From assembly GCA_035048485.1 (NCBI GenBank), contig CM068588.1:26315118-26379117 (forward strand): 64,000 bases of DNA, read 5' to 3'. The notes beneath the pieces were generated by a model. That model was not told the origin of the DNA, made no database searches, and was given only the letters and a program-made list of their open reading frames with translations. This DNA is from Pteria penguin. Taxonomy: Eukaryota > Mollusca > Bivalvia > Pterioida > Pteriidae. Position numbers and translations under genes: made by a program. Below are positions 12,801 through 23,912 of this stretch, piece by piece. Positions within the stretch are counted from its first letter, which is position 1. The number at the start of each line of letters is the position of its first letter.

Positions 12801-15800
12801 TCAAAGGATAGAAGGCATATTTCTTCTTCTTTTATGTCACACCAAGATTTTTTCATTTAAATGTGTCCATGTTTTACCGACACATTACACAAAAACTTTT
12901 ACTTACACAACAGGCACTCAGAGAGAAGTGAGGAATCTCCAACAAACACCTTACCAATTAAGCTACACTTTCCCTAAACTCATTATAGCTCACCTCTAAG
13001 TCTTCTTCCTGTGTTAATTGCCGTAAACTTCTCCTTCTATCTGTCCTGTCAGTTTTTTGAACCTCTGTATCCCCAAAGGCATCAGACAGAAGCTCATCTT
13101 TGGTTTCATTGTACAAGTCCCACAGTTCACAAGCATCTTTGTATTCTTGAGTGTTTTTCTGAAATATCAGTGGATTATATTTATAACACAAGCATCAAAT
13201 GGAAACTACTGTTAACAATATTGCAATGCATGACTCCAATTTTAAGTTAAAAGAAGACATTAAAATCACACAGTTATTTTGCAAACTTTGTGGGTAATCC
13301 TCTTATTGATCGTCAAAGTACAAAACGGTCAAAGATTTATCTCTGTACATTTAAGCAGTGTCTAAGGAACACTGAATACTCAAGGATCTTGAAACAATGA
13401 CCAAGTGATACACCTTATTTACTGTTACAAGGTATACCAGTATATTTATGTGTCTATAAACTACACACTATACATGTAATCAGCAGATAAGAGGACATAT
13501 TCACCAGAATTGAACTATTTGAGTAAAAATAAGTAATAAAAATATAGGTAATTAAAATTAATCTTAAATTAATCATGGCCTTTACAGAATTTTAGATTAC
13601 TCTAGTTTGCCTAGGTCAGTATTTTCAAATCAAGGAAATATCACAACAAATTCAAATGAAAAGTCCCTATTAGTATTATGTATTTTACTATTAGAGATTG
13701 ATTCACTAAGATTCTTTTTACTTCAAGAATTTTTAGTCATAGCGAGACAATGTAAAATGGAACTTGAGCATATCAACTTAGTGGCACAATCACAAGGTTG
13801 AACCCTGATTACTTAAAACAAAATCTGTATTATACCCTTCAGGAAGAAAACCTTTACCTTGTAGTAAGATTTCGCATTATTGACCATCAGTTCTATATCT
13901 GTGGACATCTGATCTATATCTTCATAATCATCTGTCTTCAGCTTCTGCTGAATCTTCAGTAAATCAATGGGAGTAGTGACAACATCATAGTAATCTGCTG
14001 CAGTCCTTGATAGAAATATATACACAATAAGTGTTGTAGATGTTATTAGAAGTACTAATGCGGGATGTTGATCCTAGTGGAACTAAAAAGCCACTTCAAA
14101 GATTTTATTTTGTTTATACAAATAATATAAACACAAACATGTTAAGAAACAAGAGGCCCAAGTGGGCCTATATCGCTCACCTGAGTACCTAGATGATCAG
14201 TCATGCATGAAGGAAGAATTCATTTATTTTTGCATTAATGTGACTAAGTCAACACAGATGTTGAAAATATGTCAAATTTTATTTCAGGCTAGAATAAAAA
14301 ACAACACTTTTTTGCACTTCCACTCAGGTGATTTTGATATTAAGCATTTCCTTTGTCTCTGCAAGATGTCATTCAGGGCAACAAGTTAGTCATTTTCTTT
14401 AGGTGGGGCCTTTTGTTGACTGATTTCAAGTCTGGGTCATGAACAACAATTGTTTCAAATATTGTCCAGATCTAACTTAAAATTGCTTAATTTCATATGT
14501 TGAGTGTTGAGAAACATCGAAAAACTTATTTAGATGTGTAAAGAAATGAAAAAAAATTTTTTGACCACAGCTGGATTTGAACCGCTACTCTCCATATTTC
14601 AATTACCAAGTGGTATATGTACCATTGTGAGAACTGCTTTTTAGACATGGTTACATTATCTGTTAACCAATTTGGATGAAATTTACCATATTGATAGAGG
14701 ACCTTTAGTACTTCATGTATTCCATGTTTCATTAAAATCTTTCATGCGGTATAACAGCAGAAGTGAAAAATGTGATTGAATTGTTCCTATACACCCTCAT
14801 TTGGAAGTCTTAAAAAATTCATAGAAAATCCAAAAATTGAGATATTGACAAAATTCTTTCAAAGTAACAATCCTTACCATAATTATGATCACAATAGTCC
14901 ATAAGAAATCATCATTATCAATTAACTAGGAAATATGACACTTTTTTTCTGCATTGAATCACCAAGTCCAAATAAATGTCGAAAAAAAAATTCTAAAATT
15001 TGATTTTGGAAGGGAACCAAAATGACAATATGTCTTCACTCATCCCTCTAGATCATTTCTATGCATTCTGTTTGTCTCTGTATACAGCCCGTATGAAAAA
15101 GAATATTGTTAAAGGAGGGAACTCTTTTGTGACCTACTTTTGACTATGGTGGCGCCACCTGTAAAGAGGTCTGGACAAAAACAACAGAATTTGAAGAGGA
15201 TCATAAGTGACTTATTTCTACCAAGATTTATTAAAATCCTTCAAACAGTTTTGTAGAAAAAGTTGAAAATGTGAAAAATGGCCTCCCCCCCCCTTTTTTT
15301 TTTGGAAGTCTTAAACGTAAAATTCCTAATTTCATATGTTGAGTGTTGAGAAACATCTAAAAACTTATTTAGATGTGTAAAAAAAAAAAAAATTTTTTGA
15401 CCACAGCTGGATTTGAACCGCTACTCTCCATATTTCAATTACCAAGTGGTATATGTACCATTGTGAGACCTACTTTTTAGACATGGTGGCATTATCTGTT
15501 AACCAATTTGGATGAAATTTACCAAATTGATAGAGGACTTTTAGTACTTCATGTATTCCATGTTTCATTAAAATCTTTCATGTGGTTTTATAGAAAAAGT
15601 TGAAAATGTGAAAAATGGCCAACCCCCCCCCCCCCTTTTTTCTGGAAGTCTTAAAAAATTCATAAAAAATCCGAAAATTGAGATAACGACAAAATTCTTT
15701 CACAATAATATTCCTTACCACAATTGTGATCAAAATAGTCATTAAGAAATCATCAATATCAATTAACTGAAAAACATGACACTTTTCTTCATTGAAATGA

Positions 15801-18657
15801 CTAAGTCCAGAAACACGTCAAAAAAGCGTAAATTTCTATTTGACGGATCTTAACCCCGAACACAATTTTTAATAACCCATCTTTATAGATTGTTGAAATG
15901 CAATTAGTTTCCCCATTTATGTACTGGTTCTGGAGAAGAAGATGTTTGAAGAGGGGTATCCTTTTGGGCACTTTTGGTCCCGCCCTGGATCCACCCCTGA
16001 GGGAATCTGGATCCTGAACACAAACTTGGTAGAGGACCTTGAGTACTTACTTCCTATGAGGTTTGATGAAATTCTGTGCAGCCAATCTGGAGAAGAAGTT
16101 GAAAATGTTTCAACCAATCAGAGCCAATGGCGGCCATCTTGGATCACGGACTGGCATAAAAAACACAAACTTCGTAGAGGACCTTGAGTACCAACTTCCT
16201 ATGAAGTTTGGTGAAATTCTGTGCAGCTTTTCTGGAGGAGAAGTCGAAAATGTGTCAACCAATCAGAGCCAATGGTGGCCATCTTGGATCACGGATCGGC
16301 ATAAAAAACACAAACTTCGTAGAGGACCTTGAGTACTTACTTCTTATGAAATTTGGTGAAATTCTGTGCAGCAGTTCTGGAGGAGAAGTCGAAAATGTGT
16401 CAACCAATCAGAGCCAATGGCGGCCATCTTGGATCACGGATCGGCATTAAAAACACAAACTTGGTAGAGGACTTTGAGTACTTACTTCCTATGAAGTTTG
16501 GTGAAATTCTGTACCGCAGTTCTGGAGAAGAAGTCGAAAATGTGTCAACCAATCAGAGCCAATGGTGGCCATCTTGGATTACGGATCGGCAAAAAAAACA
16601 CAAACTTGGTAGAGGACCTTGAGTACTTACTTCCTATAAAGTTTGGTGAAATTCTGTACAGCAGTTCTGGAGGAGAAGTCGAAAATGTGTCAACCAATCA
16701 GAGCCAATGGCGGCCATCTTGGATCACGGATTGGCATAAAAAACAAAAACTTTGTAGAGGACCTTGAGTGCTTACTTCCTATGGAGTTTGGTGAAATTCT
16801 GTGCAGCAGTTCTGGAGGAGAAGTCGAAAATGTGTCAACCAATCAGAGCCAATGGCGGCCATCTTGGATCACGGATCGGCATAAAAAACACAAACTTTGT
16901 AGAGGACCTTGAGTACTTACTTCCTATAGAGTTTGGTGAAATTCTGTGCAGCGGTTCTGGAGGAGAAGTCGAAAATGTAGAAAAGTTAACGACGGACGGA
17001 CGGACGACGGACGCTGCACTATGACAATAGCTCACTTGAGCTACGCTCAGGTGAGCTAAAAAGAAGTAAATTTTCTTTAAACCTAATCAAATATCTTATG
17101 GGACAAATACCTCTAGCAGCAAGTCGAACAATGGACTTGGTCATAGGCTCACTTTGACCTCAACCATGAAGATGACCTTAGTTTAAGATCATGACACATC
17201 TTTGCCTTATATATGTAGGTAACAATGACATAAAGCTTAAGGAAATCCATGATGCAACAAAATTTTATGACTTGCACAACAATTTTTGTCATAGGCTTCC
17301 AGTGAAATATGGCTCAGTTTAATGAATATTTCAATTCATCAACACCTCCTTATCCCACTTTTTCTGTTAAGAACTTAAAATAAAATACAATAAAAATAGT
17401 ACATGCATAATACATTTTATAAAGTATGTGGGTAGTTTATGCACAATTTTCAAAATTTCGTAACTCCTTCTTTTATGATGTGACATACTGTGAGTAAGTT
17501 AAAACCTTTGTTAAATAATTATAGGTTATTGACTGAATACGACGAAATAGGCCCACCCGAGGTCTTTAAGCGGTAAAGGGCCCGCCATGCTTGTTTGTGT
17601 ACGCTATGACGTCAGATATAAGTATGACGTCACATAACTGGAAATGGTCCCCGGGCTGATATGAAGTTTGCGGGCATTTATGGCTCTATATCAGCCCGGA
17701 AACTTGCTATATAAACTATTGATAAAAATTTTTAAAATATGTAATAATATATAATATCCTTAATACAGGTAGTCATCATTACTGGGATTTCAGTGTATAT
17801 TTATCTTATATCAATGAAGAAATTTCAAAAATCAATTACAACGTAATTCACATCCCCACCTACAATTTACAAACTCACTGATTAGGCAATTCTGAGAGTA
17901 TTCTTATGTGTACTTCTACTTACCTTCGCTTCGGAACTCTGATAAAGGTCTCACAGATCAGACGACCATCTTCAGATTTATGACTACGTATTGCTTCATA
18001 CAGCTCTTGACATAATTCACTCTAAAAGTCAAAGTGAAATTAAACATTTCATATTTGCTGAAAGCTAGAGATTTAAAGAAAATTGTACAGAGCATCTTCA
18101 ATTTAATTATAATTTTTTGTGATAGTCTCAAAGATCTTAACTGTAGTTTGAACAATGCTACATTTTTGTAACACACCCTTACAGATTTAGTTTCTAGAAT
18201 CAATCATGTACAAGATTGTTGTATATGCATATACATATGAAAAAAGAAAAGATTTATGCTAAGAAACTTTTCTTCATTCACAATTAAATTTACAAAATCT
18301 AGTAAAAAGTAGCTTTTATCTTTTTATGAGATTTCATTTTTAATTAATTTTTTGTGAAAGAAATGTACAGTGTAATGTCAGAACATGAATTATCATCTTC
18401 ATAATAGATTAGACTTTGACCATTATCAGAGAAGTTGTTAATGATGTAGAACACTCAATGTTAACATTACAAAAACCTTGACTCTGAATTAAACCTTAAG
18501 GTTACTCAGTGACTTCTATGATTAAATGCAGACTTACTGGGTCATATTGAGACTTTTTCCTTCTCTTCTGTAGGGACGGAGCAGGTGAAACGTCACGCTC
18601 CTCACTCTGACGATCTCCCACACCCGATGTCCTCTTTCTTTTGTTTGACAATGGCAT
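687..18657 (-). CDS. PBRM1: PBRM1 / polybromo-1, 5' part (bromodomains 1 to 4), runs off left edge
   Basis: Subunit of the PBAF (SWI/SNF) chromatin remodeller that binds acetylated histones. Coding exons in transcription order: 18538-18657, 17924-18021, 13858-14005, 12994-13158, 10858-11001, 9954-10121, 8459-8550, 8069-8314, 7789-7858, 6899-6997, 5957-5986 (tentative), 1574-1753, 687-818. Phases agree at every junction and give 564 codons. The N-terminus begins MPLSNKRKRTSG and is basic, as in human PBRM1. Bromodomain 1 has TPIDLLKIQQKLK and NNAKSYYK; bromodomain 2 has KYPEYYQIIKNPIDMK and NAKTFNEPKS; bromodomain 3 has MYPDYYDEID and NAKQYNVEES; bromodomain 4 has KRDYPDYYQVIAQPIDLSMI. Bromodomain 1 has Tyr after SY where the other two complete ones have Asn; I recall the same in human. 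Further bromodomains, BAH and HMG regions should lie left of position 1. An acceptor just upstream of the ATG (boundary 18663) implies a separate 5' UTR exon. Function is inferred from homology. Confidence 0.93.
2679..2729 (-). other. Candidate 51-nt cassette exon in PBRM1
   Basis: A phase-0, 17-codon open stretch (EFGIDDNSACQFDLPVM) with a CACCTCAG acceptor and a GTGAGT donor. It lies in the intron between the tentative exon at 5957-5986 and the exon at 1574-1753. If used, it would add 17 residues in the linker after bromodomain 3 without shifting frame. I recall no match in human PBRM1, so it may be an alternative exon or chance. Confidence 0.3.
4017..4185 (-). repeat. Degraded tRNA-derived SINE fragment
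   Basis: Shares the CATCTGCTTGATGCA and CAAAGCAGTGAGG blocks with the better copies at 5033-5283 and 41735-41999. It lacks a recognisable tRNA-like head. It lies in the 4.2-kb PBRM1 intron 1754-5956, which is otherwise AT-rich with no other recognisable content outside the candidate exon and neighbouring repeats. Confidence 0.6.
5033..5283 (-). repeat. tRNA-derived SINE copy
   Basis: On the minus strand it has a tRNA-like head (GGCCTAGTGG A-box-like, GGGGTTGATTACC B-box-like), then the conserved body with CACTGCTTCGGGTGGGTCC. It ends in a tail with TGATTGATT-like repeats. Same family as 36950-37280, 41735-41999 and 47363-47517. Confidence 0.75.
5490..5742 (+). repeat. GGTCAAGGTCA-type dispersed repeat ending in GGGGCATA
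   Basis: Contains GTCAAAGGTCAAGATCAAG, the AAAGTTGACAACTGACAGAC stretch and the terminal CTGGGGCATAAAA. This is the same arrangement as copies at 18808-19053, 32107-32350 and, more loosely, 37580-37812. No coding potential. Confidence 0.7.
5957..5986 (-). other. PBRM1: Tentative 30-nt PBRM1 microexon completing bromodomain 3
   Basis: Ten codons (SEGMKKFFSQ), phase 0 on both sides, with a TGCTAG acceptor and a GTACAA donor. It fills a gap between ESILYQ (exon 6899-6997) and KIAKDFLGDED (exon 1574-1753). Human PBRM1 has the end of helix C there, with a similar hydrophobic and basic pattern. The donor is weak, so transcript evidence would be needed to be certain. Confidence 0.5.
6081..6575. repeat. 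MITE-like element, TIR family A
   Basis: Inverted termini TACCGTATTTACTCGAATAT at the left and the reverse complement (ATATTCGAGTAAATATGGTA) at the right, flanked by TA-rich sequence. Length 495 bp, no coding capacity. A longer relative lies in the opposite direction at 8870-9767. Confidence 0.85.
8870..9767. repeat. Longer family A TIR element, inverted relative to 6081-6575
   Basis: Its right end (ATCGAGTAAATACAGTA) and about 430 bp of interior match the reverse complement of 6081-6575, including CAGGTGAAACTACTTGACCG-like and GACCCCTCATTTTCTCACTG-like blocks. It keeps about 400 bp of interior missing from the shorter copy. The left end is degraded. It lies in the PBRM1 intron 8551-9953. 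Confidence 0.8.
11080..11285. repeat. Three-copy 69-bp tandem repeat
   Basis: Three units with ATAACTTCATGTTACTG at 11083, 11152 and 11221 (ATAATTTCATG in the last), a period of 69 bp. It sits just upstream, in transcription sense, of the PBRM1 exon 10858-11001. The sequence is unrelated to the 69-bp array at 25-686. Confidence 0.85.
11459..12366. mobile_element. Non-autonomous pogo/Tigger-like DNA transposon
   Basis: Termini CAGTCAAACCTCGTTATCTC at the left and the inverse at the right (GATATCGAAGTTTGACTG), flanked by TA on both sides. Interior near both ends is full of TTCGAGATATC motifs. The CAGTCAAACCTCG end and TA target duplication fit the Tc1/mariner pogo/Tigger group. No transposase frame is seen in its 908 bp. 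Inserted in the PBRM1 intron 11002-12993. Confidence 0.8.
12830..12965 (-). repeat. SINE remnant beside a PBRM1 exon
   Basis: Contains TTACCAATTAAGCTAC, the reverse complement of the tRNA A-box-like TAGCTTAATTGG seen at 36950. Degraded SINE body follows. It ends about 28 bp from the exon at 12994-13158. Confidence 0.55.
14147..17062. mobile_element. Complete copy of a GGCCCA...CTCACCTGAG element
   Basis: Begins AACAAGAGGCCCAAGTGGGC followed by TCGCTCACCTGAG. It ends CTCACTTGAGCTACGCTCAG then GTGAGCTAAAAA. About 2.9 kb without a convincing protein. It carries a duplicated block with a tRNA-like B box (near 14515-14760 and 15360-15600) and a 145-bp tandem array. A second, inverted copy starts at 62512. 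It fills much of the PBRM1 intron 14006-17923. Confidence 0.85.
16017..16980. repeat. 145-bp tandem array inside the element
   Basis: Six to seven units with landmarks TGGTAGAGGACCTTGAGTAC and CCAATCAGAGCCAATGGCGG recurring every 145 bp. Because 145 is not a multiple of three, similar open frames restart in a new frame in each unit. These are not genes. Confidence 0.95.
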
Positions 18658-18807
18658 GATGTTCTAAATATCTAAAGTAAGACAAAGGTAATCATCATAT
18701 ACATGTAACTAATGCAATAAATGATCTAGATTTTTTCTCAAACATCAAAGCATTCAATGCATTGAAGGTGAGAAAAAAGAAAGGAGAAAACAAACTGAGT
18801 TTGTAAA

Positions 18808-19053
18808 ATACTAATGCCCCAAGTGGCACCAAAGTCCAAAAAGTTATTTTTAGCTTGAAGGTCAAGGTCAAAAGGTCATCGACCTTGATGTCATTTGAAA
18901 GGGCTTTATCAGTTGGGTAAGCATGTCAAATATGAAATCTCTATCCCTCATGGTTTAAAAGTTATAGCCAAGGTTAAAGTTGACAACAGATAGACAAACA
19001 AACAGACAGGACAAAAACAATATGCCCCCGATCTATTGATCCGGGGGCATAAA
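18808..19053 (+). repeat. GGGGGCAT-hairpin dispersed repeat
   Basis: Contains GAAGGTCAAGGTCAAAAGGT and AAGGTTAAAGTTGACAACAG, and ends in a near-perfect palindrome (TATGCCCCCGATC...GATCCGGGGGCATA). Very similar to 32107-32350. Confidence 0.8.
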
Positions 19054-19295
19054 AAGGTTGAATTTGTTGTTAATCACACATCAGGATTATTTCAGCTTAG
19101 TCATCTTTGGTGGTACATGTAGTACCTGCTTGGTGGATGGTTTTCAAAACTTTACTCATGCAATGGACCAAATGGAGGCATTGAGGAATACATACTTCGA
19201 GTTGGGACCAGTCACCTCAAAGAAACTTTTATTACTGAAGATCTGAAAAACTACAAAATCTCTCTAAACTTTTGCTATAAAGGAAGATACATAAG

Positions 19296-19992
19296 TACCG
19301 TATATACTCGCTTATAAGACCGACTCGCTTATAAGACGACCCCCCTACTTTTAGACAAAAATTCTAGTACTTTAGCATTGACCCGCTTATAAGAAGAGGT
19401 AAAAAATTGCTCTCAGACACGATGTACGATGTACGTATTGACCTTTTTGGGGCAGTGCCAACTGCCTCAATCTCGTTCACTGTTCAATGTGCGGTTTGAC
19501 AATGCACAAGTTTTTCCATAATTACTGTGTAATATTAATAAATAACAAGATCTTTATTTGTTTTACATTAATTTATTACATATTTTATTTCAATCACGGA
19601 CTTATAAACTTACCTTCTCCTCATTATTTGATAATTAACTGTCGAATGGGCTTGGCATAATTATTGCTAAATAAACAACAATGCAATCAATCACCAATTA
19701 CTGATTTTTTTCTCGTCAATCTCGGCAAATTAATACCCCATAGTTACCTGTCAATCACCCCTTATCAAGATCAATTGATCTCGGGAACTTTAAACCTATA
19801 ATTAGATTACCGATGTCCCGCGTTTACCGCAGTTCACGTGTACAAGAAGTGTAATAAATACGGCTAGTGACACATGTTTTTTGATAGATATTAATGACTT
19901 TTATCTTATATCTCGCTTATAAGACGACCCCCCTACTTCACAAAAGAAATTTAACTCCCAAAAACTCGTCTTATAAGTGAGTATATACGGTA
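19296..19992. repeat. MITE-like element, TIR family B
   Basis: Starts TACCGTATATACTCGCTTAT and ends with the inverse (TAAGTGAGTATATACGGTA). Subterminal TATAAGACGACCCCCCTAC is present at both ends. 697 bp, no coding frame. The outer ends resemble family A at 6081-6575. Confidence 0.85.
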
Positions 19993-20814
19993 AACATGGT
20001 TAAATCCCTTAGAAAATTCAGTCTACACTGATATAAAAAATATACATTGTGTATAAAGAAAAAGTCCCAAGAAACTTACAATAATGTTTTGATTTCAAAA
20101 AAGAGTTGAAAACAACATACAAATTACATAGTATATTTCTTTTTGATACAAGAACTGCTTTCTTGATAGAAAAACAGTGGTATGTTTTGGGATGAAAAGC
20201 TGGAGAGATTACCAAATTGATGCTGCATCAACACTTACAATGCAACTTTCGTTTTATCTTAAAACTGATTCATTATGATTGGTAATTATGGTACCATTAT
20301 TGATCACTTTTTGGAATGAATACATGTAGTTAAACCTTTGCTAGTACATTGTATTTCATCATTGATCATATTTCATTAATGTTATGAAAACAAGTTTAGT
20401 CTTCAAATTTAAGCAGTAGCCCAATGAACGGTCCAATCAAAATCAGAATTGGGCTAATCAGATTTTCATCACTATCTGCCCAGGAGTTGGGTAACTTTTC
20501 CAGAAAAATAAATTGTATGAAATAAATGTATGCTGGAAAACAAATACATGTACGAAAAAGAATTATATTTTTGTGCAAATGGTGCATTGCAGAAAAGGTT
20601 TCAAACTGCAATATTTGAGTGAAGGAGTGAACATTTCTGCTTTACAATACATGACCAGGACAAAAGTACATGTAAGTTACCTAGTGGCATCATTATTATA
20701 AACCCCAAAATACCCACCACAGTAAGTGCATAATACAGTTTTAAAAAAGAACCGATTATAAAACCATTGATATAAAATTCTGTATACACTGTATCACTGT
20801 ACTGCCTGTGTAAT

Positions 20815-21350
20815 AGCCATGTTTCAAATCTAAACACGTGTCTGACGTAAGCATAAACAATTATAGTCTGTTCTCAAAAAGCGGGAAATTCAAACTGTAC
20901 TAAGTAAAACTTGTTTTTTTATTAGTTTTATTTCACAATTTTAATAAAACTAACAAAAGTAAACAATTTTAGTACAAAGAATAGTACTACAGAATCAATA
21001 ATGGTTTCTTATATCCAATCTTGAATGAATTTGTAAACACACTATAACTTACGGACTAGTTCGTTATGATAGAAATATGGCCGCGATCCAAGAGAGAATT
21101 TGTATTATTGTTTTCACCTAGGCATTTAGCGTGTTGAAAAGGGTATATATATAATGGAAAATTTTGCATGACAATGAAGGAGAATATGTCTGGATATTAC
21201 CTGTGACCTGCATTCTGCAGAAAACAAAGGTTTGTACGATCTTTTCGATCGTTTGTACACCGGGGGTGTCAAACCATGAAAACCTGGATAATGTAAAGAG
21301 AGATTCTTGTGAGTGGCAATAGTAAACGGCCAAGTGCAAGAATCTCAAAA
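20815..21350. repeat. Half copy of the foldback element found at 42830-43781
   Basis: Matches the spacer and right arm of the larger element: GTCTGACGTAAGCATAAACA, TTTTGCATGACAATGAAGGA, GTGACCTGCATTCTGCAG, and the closing TGCAAGAATCTC. The left arm is absent. It lies upstream of the PBRM1 5' end. Confidence 0.85.
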
Positions 21351-23909
21351 GAGACTGAAACAGCAGGTCTGCAAACATTTTATTAATTTCCATTTGCTTT
21401 ATACGGAATAAAAGTTAAAACAAGACATTGTAAAAATACTTAGAGAAAGCAGGCCAAATAATAGGATGTAGCCATTATTAATAAATATACTTACTATTCA
21501 GAAAGAAGAATATAACGTCGAGGAAACTCTGCCGATCAATACAACACTGGACAAAGGAAATGCAGACGAGAAAATCGCGAAAGTCACCTGTCAAATACTG
21601 CAAAATATTGGCAATAAAACTTATAATAACGCATTGCTTTGATGAAATAACATTATTTTTGTCAAATCTACGTATAAGAATTCTTATTAAAGGCTTCTTT
21701 ATGATCACATTTCTATCTTTAATAGAACCACTTTATCGTATTACAGCCATTTTGTAAATTAAAGCTTTAGCGTGACCAAGAATTTGTGTACTGTCTAAAT
21801 AAAAAAATCGATCTCGGAGATAGCTTTCCGTGGTTAAACTATTGACGGAAATTGCTTGATAAAGGTCGTGAGGCCGAAAAATTGCAATACAGTGTGTTTG
21901 TGTTCCTTTACTTTTTCACGTGACTACACCATTTGTTGTCGAATGTCATTTTCTGTCTGCCGTTTATCTGATAAATTACATAACACAACAAACGAAATTC
22001 GCGTTAACACTTCGTATCTAAAAGATCAATTATTATCGTAATTTGACTTGACAATCAAACGCTTTGATAATATGCCCCCTCCGGACTTCCATTTGGAGGA
22101 CTTCTACGAATCTTTATTATTGACGGATAACATATATGCAAGAAATCCTATGTATACATGTATGTTTCATGAACCCAGTATAAGATTAGATCCTATGTCA
22201 TGAAAAAGGGGAGGGTTACCCCTTTCGTAACATTTTTCAAGAAAATGAGGTTCTACCTAAAATGACCAGCAATGACACACACTAAGTGATAAAAATGTAA
22301 CATTACATTTGAGATTTCGCCAGTAGGTAGAATATATACAAGAATTTCCTGGTAAACTAATCACACCAGAGATCTTAAACCAACAAGTAAATGAAATGGA
22401 CGGCTCCAACATCACTAGTAATCAACACAAAGAAAGAAAAGAACAACAGGTTGGTGGTTGCATAAGCACCAAATTTTCAAAATTTTTGTCGAATTTAGAT
22501 ATCTGTGAATTCAGTATGTATAAAACTTGTTTTCGTGTTCCCTCGGGTACGTCTGGTCCACCATCATCGACAGTTGATATCAATATAATAAACCTTTAGA
22601 ATTACACTGCACCATACTTATCATAACTTATCCATATTCACGGAGAAAGGTTGGGAGGGGGCGTTAATTTGCAGTTGACACGAGACTGCAGCTCGAGTCA
22701 TTAGCACCCTAACATTCATATATTGGGCGAAGTGTGAAACCATGCTAATTAATATACTGGACATAGTGAAAGCATATTCATTTATATACATGAACATGCC
22801 TACGTTCAACCACTACATTCCGGATTCAGTATGTCTTCTCCTTTGCATAACAAGTACGTTTTACTTATTGATATATTATCTTATTAAATCAATACACATT
22901 GTTGTATATTTTCATTGAAAATAATACACATTCATATATTGGATTGCCTTATATACATGCAAGAAGTTACCCCCTTCCCTGTCCATATCATATGATATTT
23001 TCAGAGTGCATGTCCAGCCGCGCTGTAAGTTATATAACCATCACCTCCATTTTAAACCGGCTGTAATTGGAAACATTTCACTCTGGTACGATATTTATAA
23101 ATGAATGTATACTGTTTCTGAATGCAAAATAAACAATTTAATGATCTTGAAAAGGGGCTAATGTGAAAGATACGGCGTGTCAATAAGTAAAGTGGATTCC
23201 TATGGGAGCTGACCCCTATGGAGATCGGGGATCTGCCGATCTGGTGAAGAGATGACATGCCAAATGAGCTACTTTTTATGGTATTAATGTATTTTAAAAT
23301 ACCTCAGAGCAAGCACTATCAAGGGCATATCGTTTTTTTTTCCAAGAGGACATTTTCCCGTGTCTAAATATTTACATCTAGAAAGTGCCATCTCAGCTCA
23401 GAATCATACGATTGTCCCCTTATTCCTTTGCCTATTCGCGTTTCCAATATCTAATGTCAGTGTAACGAAGGGTTTTCTTTGTATCAAAACTGTCTAAGTG
23501 AAAGGACCAATGCATGCCCCCAAATCAAGCAGACAATTTTTTTTATAATAGTTTGGCATAATTCATACATACATAGATGAAAATACTGTATGAAGTACAC
23601 GCTAGTGTCTTTCTAACGATCTCGGCCCTTCCCCTTTCCAAGCACACAAATCGTGTTTTAATACTCGTAGCATTTATGAATTCACGTTTATATTCCAATA
23701 TATGACCCTTCATACATCTGTATATCTAATGCGTTACTTTAAAAACCCAACTGACTATTTAAAGAATTCGTGAATAGCACAATGCCATTGTGTATATGTA
23801 CCACTTCTACCCCGTAACTCAAATGACAAAAAATCAAGTCATTTTTAAATCTAATTTAAAATGGAAATTACAAGGGTCAGTAAGTAGACTTTGTTGAATT
23901 CATAATATT
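21351..23909. other. Intergenic stretch without recognised content
   Basis: AT-rich DNA upstream of the possible beta-propeller region. Short open frames exist on both strands but none has a recognisable motif, splice pattern or codon bias. Confidence 0.5.
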
Positions 23910-23912
23910 TGA

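Noticed and set aside
15942..17024. Series of overlapping 80-90-codon frames on the plus strand
   Set aside because: They recur every 145 bp in shifting frames and are products of the tandem array, not genes.
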